The position numbers and the translations under genes were made by a program. This document shows positions 44,662 through 53,493 of a stretch of 64,000 nt of DNA, piece by piece; the first letter of the stretch is position 1, and each line of letters opens with the position of its first letter. Source of the DNA: Bacteroides propionicifaciens DSM 19291 = JCM 14649 (GTDB taxonomy: Bacteria > Bacteroidota > Bacteroidia > Bacteroidales > Bacteroidaceae); contig NZ_AQWS01000004.1 of NCBI RefSeq assembly GCF_000375405.1, forward strand, positions 1-64,000, written 5' to 3'. Below the pieces are notes generated by a model. That model ran no database searches. It saw only the letters and a list, made by a program, of their open reading frames with translations, and was not told the origin of the DNA.

Positions 44662-46734
44662 TTATGGTAAGAACTCTACATAAGCTTTTCTATCTAAGAA
44701 GATATAATCCATATTATTTGCTTGACAAATCGACATTAATAACTTTTTTTGATCTACTGATGGATTAAAGACTGCTAAAATAGTGGAAAACTTATAATTA
44801 TCTAGAAGAACTGCTAGCTTATTATAGCTATTTTTATCTAAAATAAGATAATCAACCTCAAAGCGATTAGGACTGACTTTCAATTCTTTCTGTTTTACAG
44901 ATTCTGACCCCAGCATAACTGAAGCCTTATCAAAAAGTAAGATTCCATCCTGATACACCAAAGCTCCTTCTACTGTAACCCTGTCAATAACCTGAGGAGC
45001 ATGGTAATGACTTCGTAGCCACCTGCGATGATTATTTATAACAAGTTGCTTAGCGTGCGTGCTGGCTTGAGGGACTATCAAACTAAGCTTTCCGCCTTTC
45101 TCTACACATTCAACGAAGTAGTTTTGCCCATCTCGAATCAGTTTAAGTGATTTTTCGGGGAAATGATGATAATATTCAACACTATGAACACCAACGAGAA
45201 TAAGAATAGAGGTCAAAAATAAAAACAGATAGCGAGCTCCACTGAATTTGAGTAGGCAGTAGAAAGCCAGAATCAGCAAAAATAGTAATCCTAACTCAAC
45301 AGGATACAGGCAAATATCGGTAAGCTTAGCATAGGGCAAGTTACCCACAAACATCACAATATCATTAATTAAACTTGTTAGCCAGCGTGTCAGACTAGTC
45401 AAAAATTCCGCAAGATAGGGAATCCAAAGCATTGCTACATAAACCACCAAGAAGTATAAGAGTATTGTAATCATAGGGATTACCAAGATATTGGCGAGCA
45501 AAAAATAGATCGGAAAGCTTTCAAAGTAATAGATAATCCAAGGCAGTGTACCGAGTTGTGCAGCCAATGAAACTACAATTAGCCCCCATAAATAGCGTGT
45601 TAGTATATACCTGGGCTTTAATAAGGAATAGACTAAAGGATAAAACATTAAAATCGCTAAAACAGCTGAGAACGACAAGATAAACCCAATATCAAACAAC
45701 CAAAAGGGATTAAAGAGCAACATTACAAATGCGACAAAAGCAAGAGAGTTCAAACCCACCCGTCGCCTTAAAGAGAGGGTTGACAAGCCCAAGAGGGTAT
45801 AAAGTAGAACCGATCGAACCACCGAAGGATTTCCACCGACAAAAAGGGCAAAGAGCCACAAGAGTATAACTGTTAAGACTAACGCCAGCGAATCTCTAAA
45901 CCCAAACCAACGAGCCACCAGCTTAAAGAATAGCGATAAAATCAAAAACAATAGACCAATATGCAAACCCGAGAGGGCAAGTACATGACTAACTCCTGCC
46001 GAAGCATATGCACCCTTCAAATCACCACTTAAATCTTCTTTTAATCCTAGTGTCAGGGCTGAGACTAAGGCTAGTTGACCCCCTTTTAATCCCAAAGAGA
46101 TATAACGCTCATAGATGTTTTGTCGTTGTTGGTAAAGCCACCCCGCAAACGAAGTTCCACCTGCCATTAGTTTTTTAACTGATCCAGTCTCTGCAAAACA
46201 AGTCCCAGCAATTGATTTATGTCTAAGATAGCGTGAATAATCGAAATCAAAGCTAAACAGCGGTGAATCGGGACTCGTTAGTTTTCCTGTAAAAGCAATA
46301 ATATCATTTCGATCAAACACAGGTGTGTCAAGAGATTCAGCAGGAAGATAAAGTATAATTTTATCCTTTAAGCCATCGCCAAGTTGAACTAGAAGGTGGT
46401 ATCGACCATTTTTGAATTCCACACTACTTACCACTGTAGCTAGATGTGGAGTTGAAGATTCGCAAGTAAACTTTGTAGGTTGCTCAACTTGCGTACGCAT
46501 TAGCCCCATAAAAAATAAGAACATTGCCAAAACCACTCCAAAAAGCCAACGCATCCGAAAGCTTTTATTCTTCAGGTGTAAAACAAGTAGAATTAGAAGC
46601 AAAACCAGCTCAACTGCAATAAATAGACCAATAGAGATTGGAGAACTATCGTAGGTATCAGCAAAAATAATACCCCCTAATAAGGGGATTAATATCCTTA
46701 CTAGAGGGTATTTATGGATAAAATTAAGATCCAC
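44662..46734 (-). CDS. comEC: ComEC/Rec2-family membrane protein lacking the metallo-hydrolase domain
   Basis: 690-aa polytopic membrane protein with a short N-terminal DUF4131 part and the central Competence domain; the motif SHVLALSGLHIGLLF (around residues 247-261) is typical of the DNA-translocation channel. ComEC proteins of about 750-800 aa also carry a metallo-beta-lactamase domain with HxHxDH; no such motif is seen here and the C-terminal 200 residues are only a short soluble part. Shorter ComEC forms occur in Bacteroidetes. DNA uptake is not shown for this organism. Confidence 0.9.
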   Translation of the reverse strand: MDLNFIHKYPLVRILIPLLGGIIFADTYDSSPISIGLFIAVELVLLLILLVLHLKNKSFRMRWLFGVVLAMFLFFMGLMRTQVEQPTKFTCESSTPHLATVVSSVEFKNGRYHLLVQLGDGLKDKIILYLPAESLDTPVFDRNDIIAFTGKLTSPDSPLFSFDFDYSRYLRHKSIAGTCFAETGSVKKLMAGGTSFAGWLYQQRQNIYERYISLGLKGGQLALVSALTLGLKEDLSGDLKGAYASAGVSHVLALSGLHIGLLFLILSLFFKLVARWFGFRDSLALVLTVILLWLFALFVGGNPSVVRSVLLYTLLGLSTLSLRRRVGLNSLAFVAFVMLLFNPFWLFDIGFILSFSAVLAILMFYPLVYSLLKPRYILTRYLWGLIVVSLAAQLGTLPWIIYYFESFPIYFLLANILVIPMITILLYFLVVYVAMLWIPYLAEFLTSLTRWLTSLINDIVMFVGNLPYAKLTDICLYPVELGLLFLLILAFYCLLKFSGARYLFLFLTSILILVGVHSVEYYHHFPEKSLKLIRDGQNYFVECVEKGGKLSLIVPQASTHAKQLVINNHRRWLRSHYHAPQVIDRVTVEGALVYQDGILLFDKASVMLGSESVKQKELKVSPNRFEVDYLILDKNSYNKLAVLLDNYKFSTILAVFNPSVDQKKLLMSICQANNMDYIFLDRKAYVEFLP

Positions 46735-46747
46735 AACGAAGATCTAA

Positions 46748-47401
46748 TTATAAGTTCTTCATCTCTTTTGTCATTTTGATTGGGTCGGGAGCATTAAAAA
46801 TTGCACTACCCGCTACAAGAACATCGGCACCAGCCTCAACAAGACGTTTACCAGTTTCAAGATTTACACCACCATCAATTTCGATTAGGGCATGAGATCC
46901 CGAAACTTCAATAAGCTCACGGAGTTCTTTAACCTTATCTATTGTGTTCTCGATAAATTTTTGACCTCCAAAACCTGGGTTAACACTCATTAGCAAAACC
47001 ATATATACATCTTTAATGATGTCTTTCAAGAAAGAAACAGGAGTTGCAGGGTTGATAGTTACTGCAGGTTTCATACCTGCTTCTTTGATTTGTTGAATCA
47101 CACGGTGTAGGTGTGGGCAAGCTTCAAAATGTACATTCATAATCTCTGCTCCTAAAGCCTTAACTTCAGGAATAAACTTTTCGGGCTGAACAATCATCAA
47201 GTGTACATCAAGAGGTTTTGTGGTTAGCTCGGCTACATACTTAAGCACAGGAAACCCAAAGGATATATTAGGTACAAAAACCCCATCCATGATATCAATA
47301 TGAACCCAATCGGCATCCGACTCATTGACCATCTTCATGTCATCTGCCAAATGAGCAAAGTTTGCAGATAGAATTGAGGGAGATATTATAGGTCTTTTCA
47401 T
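46748..47401 (-). CDS. rpe: ribulose-phosphate 3-epimerase
   Basis: Interconverts ribulose 5-phosphate and xylulose 5-phosphate in the pentose phosphate pathway. TIM barrel of 217 aa with SPSILSANFAHL, HIDIMDGVFVPNISFG, DVHLMIVQP, SVNPGFGGQKFI and IDGGVN; metal-binding His and Asp are all present. Located 13 bases upstream of comEC in the operon. Confidence 0.97.
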   Translation of the reverse strand: MKRPIISPSILSANFAHLADDMKMVNESDADWVHIDIMDGVFVPNISFGFPVLKYVAELTTKPLDVHLMIVQPEKFIPEVKALGAEIMNVHFEACPHLHRVIQQIKEAGMKPAVTINPATPVSFLKDIIKDVYMVLLMSVNPGFGGQKFIENTIDKVKELRELIEVSGSHALIEIDGGVNLETGKRLVEAGADVLVAGSAIFNAPDPIKMTKEMKNL

Positions 47402-47453
47402 GATCGATTATATTTAATAATATAGTTTGTAATATACTTATTTCATTCTAAAT

Positions 47454-48428
47454 TTACAGCATACGAAAGCTTGAATCAATAGCAAACCCACGAAGTAAAT
47501 CAGCTATAGGGAGACGTTTCTTTCCTGGTAGTTGCATAACCTCAATGGCTATAAACCCACCTTGAACGGCTACCAATAGCTCGTCTTTCTCTTCTTGAAG
47601 GATTGAGCCTATCGCTAAGTCATGCATACGCTCGACCATTCTACTTTGGAAGATTTTAACGACACGTTTTTCACCTTGCTGATCAACAAGTGTACTCCAA
47701 GCTGCAGGATAAGGTGAAAGACCACGAATAAAGTTATGAACAGCCTGAACTGACTGATCCCAGTTAATCTGACAAGTCTCCTTAAATATTTTGGGGGCAG
47801 CTTTCAAAATCATTTTTTCAGCCTCTATCAACTGATTTTGGGGTATAGGGTTCTCCTGCCCATCTAAAATGATATTAACTGTATCTATAACTGTATCGGC
47901 TCCTAAACACATAAGTCGATCGTGTACATCACCAACATTATCATCGGCCCCGATTTCAATCGTACGTTGCAAAAGAACATGTCCCGTATCAATCTCGTGT
48001 TGTAGGAAGAAGGTCGTAACACCAGTCTGAACATCTCCATTAATTATAGACCAATTGATAGGTGCAGCACCTCTATACTGAGGCAATAACGAAGCATGTA
48101 GGTTGAAAGTTCCCATTTCAGGCATATCCCAGACTACCTCAGGCAACATCCTAAAAGCCACTACAATTTGCAGATCGGCTTTGAAGCTCGCTAATTCGAG
48201 AATAAACTCTTCATCTTTAAGATTAGTAGGCTGAAGGATAGGTAAATTCTGAGATAGAGCATACTCTTTAACCGCAGAGTATTGAATTTTATGTCCACGC
48301 CCAGCTGGTTTATCAGGCATGGTCACTACAGCCACAACATTGTAATTGTTTTCTACTAATTTTTTTAAGGGCTCCACAGCAAACTCGGGAGTCCCCATAT
48401 ATATAATTCTAAGAGATTCTTTGTTCAT
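47454..48428 (-). CDS. fmt: methionyl-tRNA formyltransferase
   Basis: Formylates initiator Met-tRNA using 10-formyl-tetrahydrofolate. N-terminal formyltransferase domain with GTPEFAVEPL, the catalytic signature NLHASLLPQYRGAAPINW (Asn, His; Asp in HEIDTG) and a C-terminal domain from about residue 210. 324 aa, normal length. It starts 3 bases after the end of the chloride channel gene. Confidence 0.97.
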   Translation of the reverse strand: MNKESLRIIYMGTPEFAVEPLKKLVENNYNVVAVVTMPDKPAGRGHKIQYSAVKEYALSQNLPILQPTNLKDEEFILELASFKADLQIVVAFRMLPEVVWDMPEMGTFNLHASLLPQYRGAAPINWSIINGDVQTGVTTFFLQHEIDTGHVLLQRTIEIGADDNVGDVHDRLMCLGADTVIDTVNIILDGQENPIPQNQLIEAEKMILKAAPKIFKETCQINWDQSVQAVHNFIRGLSPYPAAWSTLVDQQGEKRVVKIFQSRMVERMHDLAIGSILQEEKDELLVAVQGGFIAIEVMQLPGKKRLPIADLLRGFAIDSSFRML

Positions 48429-48431
48429 AAC

Positions 48432-50216
48432 TTATTCTTCTGAAAAATGAATTAATACCTCACGGTAGGAGTTAAATATCTTCGATTTTGAGACAAAGCC
48501 CAAATAAACACCATCCTCATCAATCACGGGCAGATTCCAAGCATTGGTATCGTCGAAAGTACGCATGACGTTTTCCATATGCTCCGTATTCAATATTTTG
48601 GCTGGAGGGAAGGTCATAAACTTCTCTACCTTGAAGCGATGGTAAAGCTCTTGACGGAACATAATATTACGGATATCGTCGAGTAAAACTATTCCCAAAA
48701 GCACCCCTTTATGATCTGTAACAGGGAATACATTACGCTTCGAAGAAGCTATGGCTTTGACCATCTCACCCAAATCCATATCGGGATAAACCACTACGAA
48801 ATTATTCTCAATAACATTCGACATCTTCATTAGTGTGAGTACGGCTCGATCTTTGTGGTGCGTAATTAGTTGACCTTGCTTGGCCAAACGCATAGAGTAA
48901 ATACTATGTGGTTCAAAGGCTAAAATCGTAAGATAAGAGCTAACTGAAACAATAATTAAAGGCAAAAATAGGTCATACCCCCCCGTAAGCTCTGCAATCA
49001 AGAAAACACCAGTCAGTGGAGCATGCATTACTGCAGCCATCACAGCTGCCATTCCCATAAGCGCAAAATTCTTTTCGGGCAACTGCCCAATGATATCTAA
49101 ACCATTAATACCGTGTGAGAACACAAAACCAGCGATACAACCCAAGAAGAGTGAAGGCGCAAATAATCCACCACAACCTCCACCACCATTGGTAGCACTA
49201 GTCGCAAAAACCTTGAATAAGACAACAAAGGCTAGATAAACCAAAAGTAAGTTTCCGTAACCATAGAATAGAGAATTATCCAAGACTCGATCCCATTCTA
49301 GCTCGGTGTTACCATTGATCAACACGTTAATGGTTTCGTAACCCTCACCATAAAGTGCCGGAAAAAGGAAAATCAAGGTACTAAGCATAACACCACCAAG
49401 CGCTAGCTTTTGATAAGGACTCCTGTATTTAGAAAAGATTCCCTCGAGCTTGTTCATCGTACGTGTAAAGTACAAAGAAACCAAACCACAAGTAAAACCC
49501 AGTAATATAACATAAGGTATACGCTCAAGCTCAAATGGATTATCCATATGGAACTTGAAGATGGCCTCCTGACCTGTTATCACGTACGAAACCGTAGCTG
49601 CAGTAACCGATGAAATAAGTAGAGGTAAAAGAGAACTCATCGTCAAATCGAGCAGCAATACTTCAATAACAAAAACCAGCCCCGTGATAGGAGCTTTAAA
49701 TATCCCAGCAATAGCTCCTGCTGCACCACAACCCACAAGTAACATCAACGTACGTTGCTCAGCTTTAAATAGACTACCAAGATTTGATCCGATAGCTGAG
49801 CCCGTAAGTACAATCGGTGACTCTCCTCCAACCGATCCACCAAACCCAATGGTTATAGAACTGGCGATAATAGAGCTCCAAGTGTTGTGGCGTTTGATAC
49901 GCCCTTTACGCTTAGATATAGCATAAAGAATTTTTGTTACCCCATGGCTAATATCATCTTTTACGATATATCGGACAAAAAGCCCAGTCAGAAAAATACC
50001 AACAACAGGATAAATTAGGTAGAGGTAATTCGCTCCCGTACTACTAAAGTTATTGGTAAGAAAAGTCTGAATAAAGTGAATCATTACTTTGAGTAGCAAT
50101 GCGGCCAAAGCCGTCAGTATCCCCACTACAAAGCTCAAAATTAAAATAAAATGCTTTTCACTTATTTTATTCTCTCTCCAATCAAGAATACGCTGATACA
50201 AACTTAGATTCTCCAA
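48432..50216 (-). CDS. CLC-family chloride channel or transporter with CBS pair
   Basis: 594-aa protein: CLC membrane domain at about residues 20-435 and two CBS domains at about 450-590, which bind adenine nucleotides in relatives. The gating glutamate is E132, in the motif GSVGGESPIVLTG; the usual GxEGP is here GGESP. The chloride-selectivity region GSGIP of E. coli ClcA is not obvious. Whether it is a channel or an H+/Cl- exchanger cannot be told. Second gene of the tsaC operon. Confidence 0.92.
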   Translation of the reverse strand: MENLSLYQRILDWRENKISEKHFILILSFVVGILTALAALLLKVMIHFIQTFLTNNFSSTGANYLYLIYPVVGIFLTGLFVRYIVKDDISHGVTKILYAISKRKGRIKRHNTWSSIIASSITIGFGGSVGGESPIVLTGSAIGSNLGSLFKAEQRTLMLLVGCGAAGAIAGIFKAPITGLVFVIEVLLLDLTMSSLLPLLISSVTAATVSYVITGQEAIFKFHMDNPFELERIPYVILLGFTCGLVSLYFTRTMNKLEGIFSKYRSPYQKLALGGVMLSTLIFLFPALYGEGYETINVLINGNTELEWDRVLDNSLFYGYGNLLLVYLAFVVLFKVFATSATNGGGGCGGLFAPSLFLGCIAGFVFSHGINGLDIIGQLPEKNFALMGMAAVMAAVMHAPLTGVFLIAELTGGYDLFLPLIIVSVSSYLTILAFEPHSIYSMRLAKQGQLITHHKDRAVLTLMKMSNVIENNFVVVYPDMDLGEMVKAIASSKRNVFPVTDHKGVLLGIVLLDDIRNIMFRQELYHRFKVEKFMTFPPAKILNTEHMENVMRTFDDTNAWNLPVIDEDGVYLGFVSKSKIFNSYREVLIHFSEE

Positions 50217-50267
50217 TTTAATTTTATTGTTTTATTTTAAATACTGACTCCTATTAACCCAGACTCT

Positions 50268-50831
50268 TTATTGTCTGATTACTTTTACTTGTCCACCCTT
50301 ACCTAGTTTTATAATACTAGAAGGTTTAGGACGGCTCATATCATTTTGTCGATATTCCACAATATAATCTACTTGAGCCTTTATCTCCTCACTAATTTCA
50401 GAAAAATTAGCCGGTGTAGGCTGGCCACTGATGTTAGCAGAAGTCGATATGATCGCTTTTCGGAAGCGTTGGCATAATTGTTGGCTAAACTTTTCGGTAG
50501 TAACACGAATTCCGATACTGCCATCTTCAGGCAATAGGTTTGGAGCAAGATTACGCGCACCATCATAAATTAGAGTTAATGGCTTATCGGTAAGCTCGAT
50601 CAAATCCCAAGCTACTGGAGGCACTACGTCAACATAGAAATCGACCTTAACAGTAGAGTCAACCATCACAAGTAAAGCCTTGCTATCGGTTCTTTGCTTG
50701 ATCTCATAGACACGCTGCACAGCCTCAGGGTTTGTTGCATCGCAACCAATTCCCCACACAGTATCGGTAGGGTAGAGAATAATTCCCCCATCGTACAAGA
50801 CTTGGCAGGCTTTTTTTAAATCTTCTATCAT
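50268..50831 (-). CDS. Sua5/YciO/YrdC-family threonylcarbamoyl-AMP synthase
   Basis: 187-aa single-domain protein with the family signature YPTDTVWGIGCDATNPEAVQRVYEIKQR and the C-terminal SSIIKLGKGGQVKVIRQ. Members make threonylcarbamoyl-AMP for t6A37 in tRNA; the short form resembles TsaC/YrdC, though YciO-like proteins share it. t6A is the substrate for MtaB at 26364. First gene of the eight-gene operon. Confidence 0.9.
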   Translation of the reverse strand: MIEDLKKACQVLYDGGIILYPTDTVWGIGCDATNPEAVQRVYEIKQRTDSKALLVMVDSTVKVDFYVDVVPPVAWDLIELTDKPLTLIYDGARNLAPNLLPEDGSIGIRVTTEKFSQQLCQRFRKAIISTSANISGQPTPANFSEISEEIKAQVDYIVEYRQNDMSRPKPSSIIKLGKGGQVKVIRQ

Positions 50832-50867
50832 AATTTTATTGGGATGTTTTATATTGCTTTAGAATTA

Positions 50868-50875
50868 CAAAAATA
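50868..50875 (-). promoter_or_regulatory. -7 element for the tsaC operon
   Basis: The minus strand reads TATTTTTG, matching TAnnTTTG, 37 bases before the tsaC-like start. Confidence 0.5.
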
Positions 50876-50997
50876 GCTTTTAAAACTCAATAATTGAAAA
50901 GTATAAAATAGTATTTCTTTTAGTAAGCTCGAATTCAAAGTTTATACACCAACTCTTACCTTTTTAAGCGTTTTTATTTTCTTTCTCATGATTTTAA

Positions 50998-51028
50998 TTG
51001 AGTCGTTGGGCGTAAAAGCGTAATTTTG
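50998..51028 (+). promoter_or_regulatory. promoter of the 4HBT thioesterase
   Basis: TTG (50998-51000), a 20-base spacer and TAATTTTG (51021-51028). The TTG start of the longest frame at 51026 lies inside the -7 element, supporting the ATG at 51053. Confidence 0.7.
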
Positions 51029-51052
51029 TTGGAATCTAAGTATAACAGACAA

Positions 51053-51484
51053 ATGGAAAAAAGTAATTTCAAACATATCCTACCCATCCAACTTCGCTTT
51101 AACGACATCGACCAGTTTGGTCATGTTAATAACTCCGTATACTTCTCATTCTACGATTTGGGTAAAACCAATTACTTTGGTTCTGTATGCCCCAATGTCG
51201 ACTGGAACAAAGATGCCATAATGGTTGTACATCTTGAAATTGACTTTATAGAGCAAATTTATTCCACTAACCGCATTGCTGTACAAACTGCAGTGACCCA
51301 AATTGGCAATAAGAGCTTTCAACTCTATCAAGAGGTGATTGATCAAAATACCCAACAAGTAAAATGCTCTTGTAAATCGGTAATGGTGACTTATGACTTA
51401 GAAAACCACTGTTCCAAACCCTTATCTGAAGATTGGAAAGAGGCCATTTGCGACTTCGAGGGTAAAGATGTAAGACGAAAATAA
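51053..51484 (+). CDS. 4-hydroxybenzoyl-CoA thioesterase-family acyl-CoA thioesterase
   Basis: 143-aa single hotdog protein of the YbgC/FadM type. The motif LRFNDIDQFGHVNNSVYFSFYD contains the catalytic Asp and the HVNN pattern. Start set at 51053 by the promoter and by the usual length of the family. Substrate unknown. Its stop codon overlaps the end of repeat copy C by 3 bases. Confidence 0.9.
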   Translation: MEKSNFKHILPIQLRFNDIDQFGHVNNSVYFSFYDLGKTNYFGSVCPNVDWNKDAIMVVHLEIDFIEQIYSTNRIAVQTAVTQIGNKSFQLYQEVIDQNTQQVKCSCKSVMVTYDLENHCSKPLSEDWKEAICDFEGKDVRRK

Positions 51485-51540
51485 GAGGAGCTTATCTTCA
51501 ATCAATAAGAGCCTAGTACTTTGCTACCTCCGACTTACTC
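51482..51540 (-). repeat. 59-nt intergenic element, copy C
   Basis: On the minus strand it starts GAGTAAGTCG (51540-51531) and ends AAGCTCCTCTTA (to 51482), again exactly 59 nt. The interior differs from copies A and B, with only weaker internal pairing (CTTAT with ATAAG, GAG with CTC). The adjacent plus strand at 51549-51587 holds a similar inverted pair, TAACGACC and GAGTAGCTGGTTA. Confidence 0.65.
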
Positions 51541-51770
51541 GCAGCCCTCTAACGACCTAGTCATTTGCAGTAGAGTAGCTGGTTATCACCATCAAACCAA
51601 GCTAAAACTTAAGCCGATAACCCTTTAAGTGGAAATCAAAGACTCTAATTAAAATAAGTCTAAACAAAAGGAAATCATAGGCTTTTTTAGTACTTTTACA
51701 AATCTAGAGTTGGAGCAATTTGAAGCTTTTACTCTTGAGTATCGAAAGAAAACAAGAAAACAATATATAG
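51541..51770. other. intergenic region upstream of recJ
   Basis: After repeat copy C, the region holds an imperfect inverted pair (about 51550-51587) and a near-consensus TACTTTTA at 51693-51700 that could be the recJ -7 element. I see no gene or further structure. Confidence 0.5.
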
Positions 51771-53492
51771 ATGAATCACTTATGGAATTACCATGCTTTT
51801 TCGCCGCAAGAGCTAGAAAAAAGCCATAAATTGGCCAGAGAGTTGGGCATAAGTCCGATCTTAGGACAACTCCTGATTCAACGCGACATACAAACTCCAG
51901 AAGATGCTAAATCCTTCTTCTATCCTGACTTGAAGGATCTACATGATCCTTTTTTGATGCAAGATATGGACTTAGCTGTGGAGCGACTCAACCAGGCTAT
52001 TTTAAATAAAGAACGGATTTTGATCTACGGCGATTACGACGTAGATGGTACAACATCAGTAGCCTTAGTTTACCGATTTTTGAAACTATATTATTCAAAT
52101 ATAGACTACTATATCCCCAATCGTTACGATGAAGGATATGGTGTATCAAGACAAGGTATAAATTATGCTAGTCAGTCGGGAGTCAAATTAATCATTATAC
52201 TCGACTGTGGTATAAAAGCCGTTGAGGAGATTACCTATGCTCAAAGCCAAGGAATTGATTTTATCATCTGCGACCACCATGTGCCAGACGAAACTCTTCC
52301 ACCAGCTGTAGCTATTCTAAATGCCAAAAGACTAGACAATACCTACCCCTACACTGATCTGTCGGGATGTGGCGTAGGTTTTAAGTTTATGCAGGGCTTT
52401 GCACAAAGCAATGACATAAGCTTTAGTCAGCTTACACCTTTGCTCGACTTGGTTGCGGTAAGTATTGCTTCAGATATTGTACCTATCATGGGTGAAAATA
52501 GAATTTTAGCCTATCACGGGTTAAAACGATTAAATTCACACCCCAGCGTTGGATTACAATCTATCATCAACATTTGTGGTTTGACGGGCAAAGAACTTAC
52601 AATAAGCGATATTGTCTTCAAAATTGGACCACGAATCAATGCATCTGGAAGAATCGAGAGTGGCAAAGAAGCTGTTGATTTGATGGTTGAAACCGATGTC
52701 CAACGCGCTGTCGAAAAAAGTATTCAAATAAACGAATATAACGAGACACGCAAAGACTTAGATAAAGCCATAACTCAAGAAGCCAACACTATTGTCGATA
52801 ACCTGAGTGACCTATCGGATAGACGCTCAATGGTGTTGTACGATGAAAACTGGCACCAAGGTGTCATCGGAATTGTGGCTTCAAGACTAACCGAAATTCA
52901 TTACAAACCGACAGTAGTTCTCTGTAAATCAGGAGGACTTGCTACAGGTTCAGCACGTTCGGTACCAGGTTTCGATGTCTATAAGGCTGTTGAACATTGC
53001 CGAGATCTACTCGAAAGTTTTGGGGGGCATACCTATGCCGCAGGTTTATCGCTAAAAGAAGAGCACATTGAAACTTTTACTAAACGATTTGAAGCATACG
53101 TAACAGAACATATCCGCCCAGACCAATTGGAGTCGAGCATTGAGATTGATTCAGACCTCAAGTTTATTGATATTACGCAAAAGTTCTGTCGTGACTTGCA
53201 GCTCTTTAACCCCCACGGACCACTTAATCATAAACCGATCTTTTGTACAGAGCAAGTTTACGACTATGGCACAAGCAAGGTTGTAGGAAGAAACCAAGAA
53301 CACATCAAGTTAGAACTTATAGACAGTCAGTCGAATAAGATTTTTAATGGGATTGCTTTTGGCCAAAGCAACCATGTTCGGTATATAAAAAGCCGTCGTT
53401 CATTCGATATCTGTTATACCATTGAAGCCAATACACACCGAAAGGGAGAAATTCAGTTGCATATCGAAGACATAAAGCCAAGGGAGTTATAA
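51771..53492 (+). CDS. recJ: single-stranded-DNA exonuclease RecJ
   Basis: 5'-3' ssDNA exonuclease for recombination and mismatch repair. DHH domain motifs: YGDYDVDGTTS (about 84-94), LDCGIK, CDHHVPDETLP (about 166-176). DHHA1 and OB-fold parts follow, with FKIGPRINASGRIESG and SFGGHTYAAGL. 573 aa, normal. Its stop is 1 base before the recQ start, so recJ and recQ are a tight pair. Confidence 0.96.
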   Translation: MNHLWNYHAFSPQELEKSHKLARELGISPILGQLLIQRDIQTPEDAKSFFYPDLKDLHDPFLMQDMDLAVERLNQAILNKERILIYGDYDVDGTTSVALVYRFLKLYYSNIDYYIPNRYDEGYGVSRQGINYASQSGVKLIIILDCGIKAVEEITYAQSQGIDFIICDHHVPDETLPPAVAILNAKRLDNTYPYTDLSGCGVGFKFMQGFAQSNDISFSQLTPLLDLVAVSIASDIVPIMGENRILAYHGLKRLNSHPSVGLQSIINICGLTGKELTISDIVFKIGPRINASGRIESGKEAVDLMVETDVQRAVEKSIQINEYNETRKDLDKAITQEANTIVDNLSDLSDRRSMVLYDENWHQGVIGIVASRLTEIHYKPTVVLCKSGGLATGSARSVPGFDVYKAVEHCRDLLESFGGHTYAAGLSLKEEHIETFTKRFEAYVTEHIRPDQLESSIEIDSDLKFIDITQKFCRDLQLFNPHGPLNHKPIFCTEQVYDYGTSKVVGRNQEHIKLELIDSQSNKIFNGIAFGQSNHVRYIKSRRSFDICYTIEANTHRKGEIQLHIEDIKPREL

Positions 53493-53493
53493 G

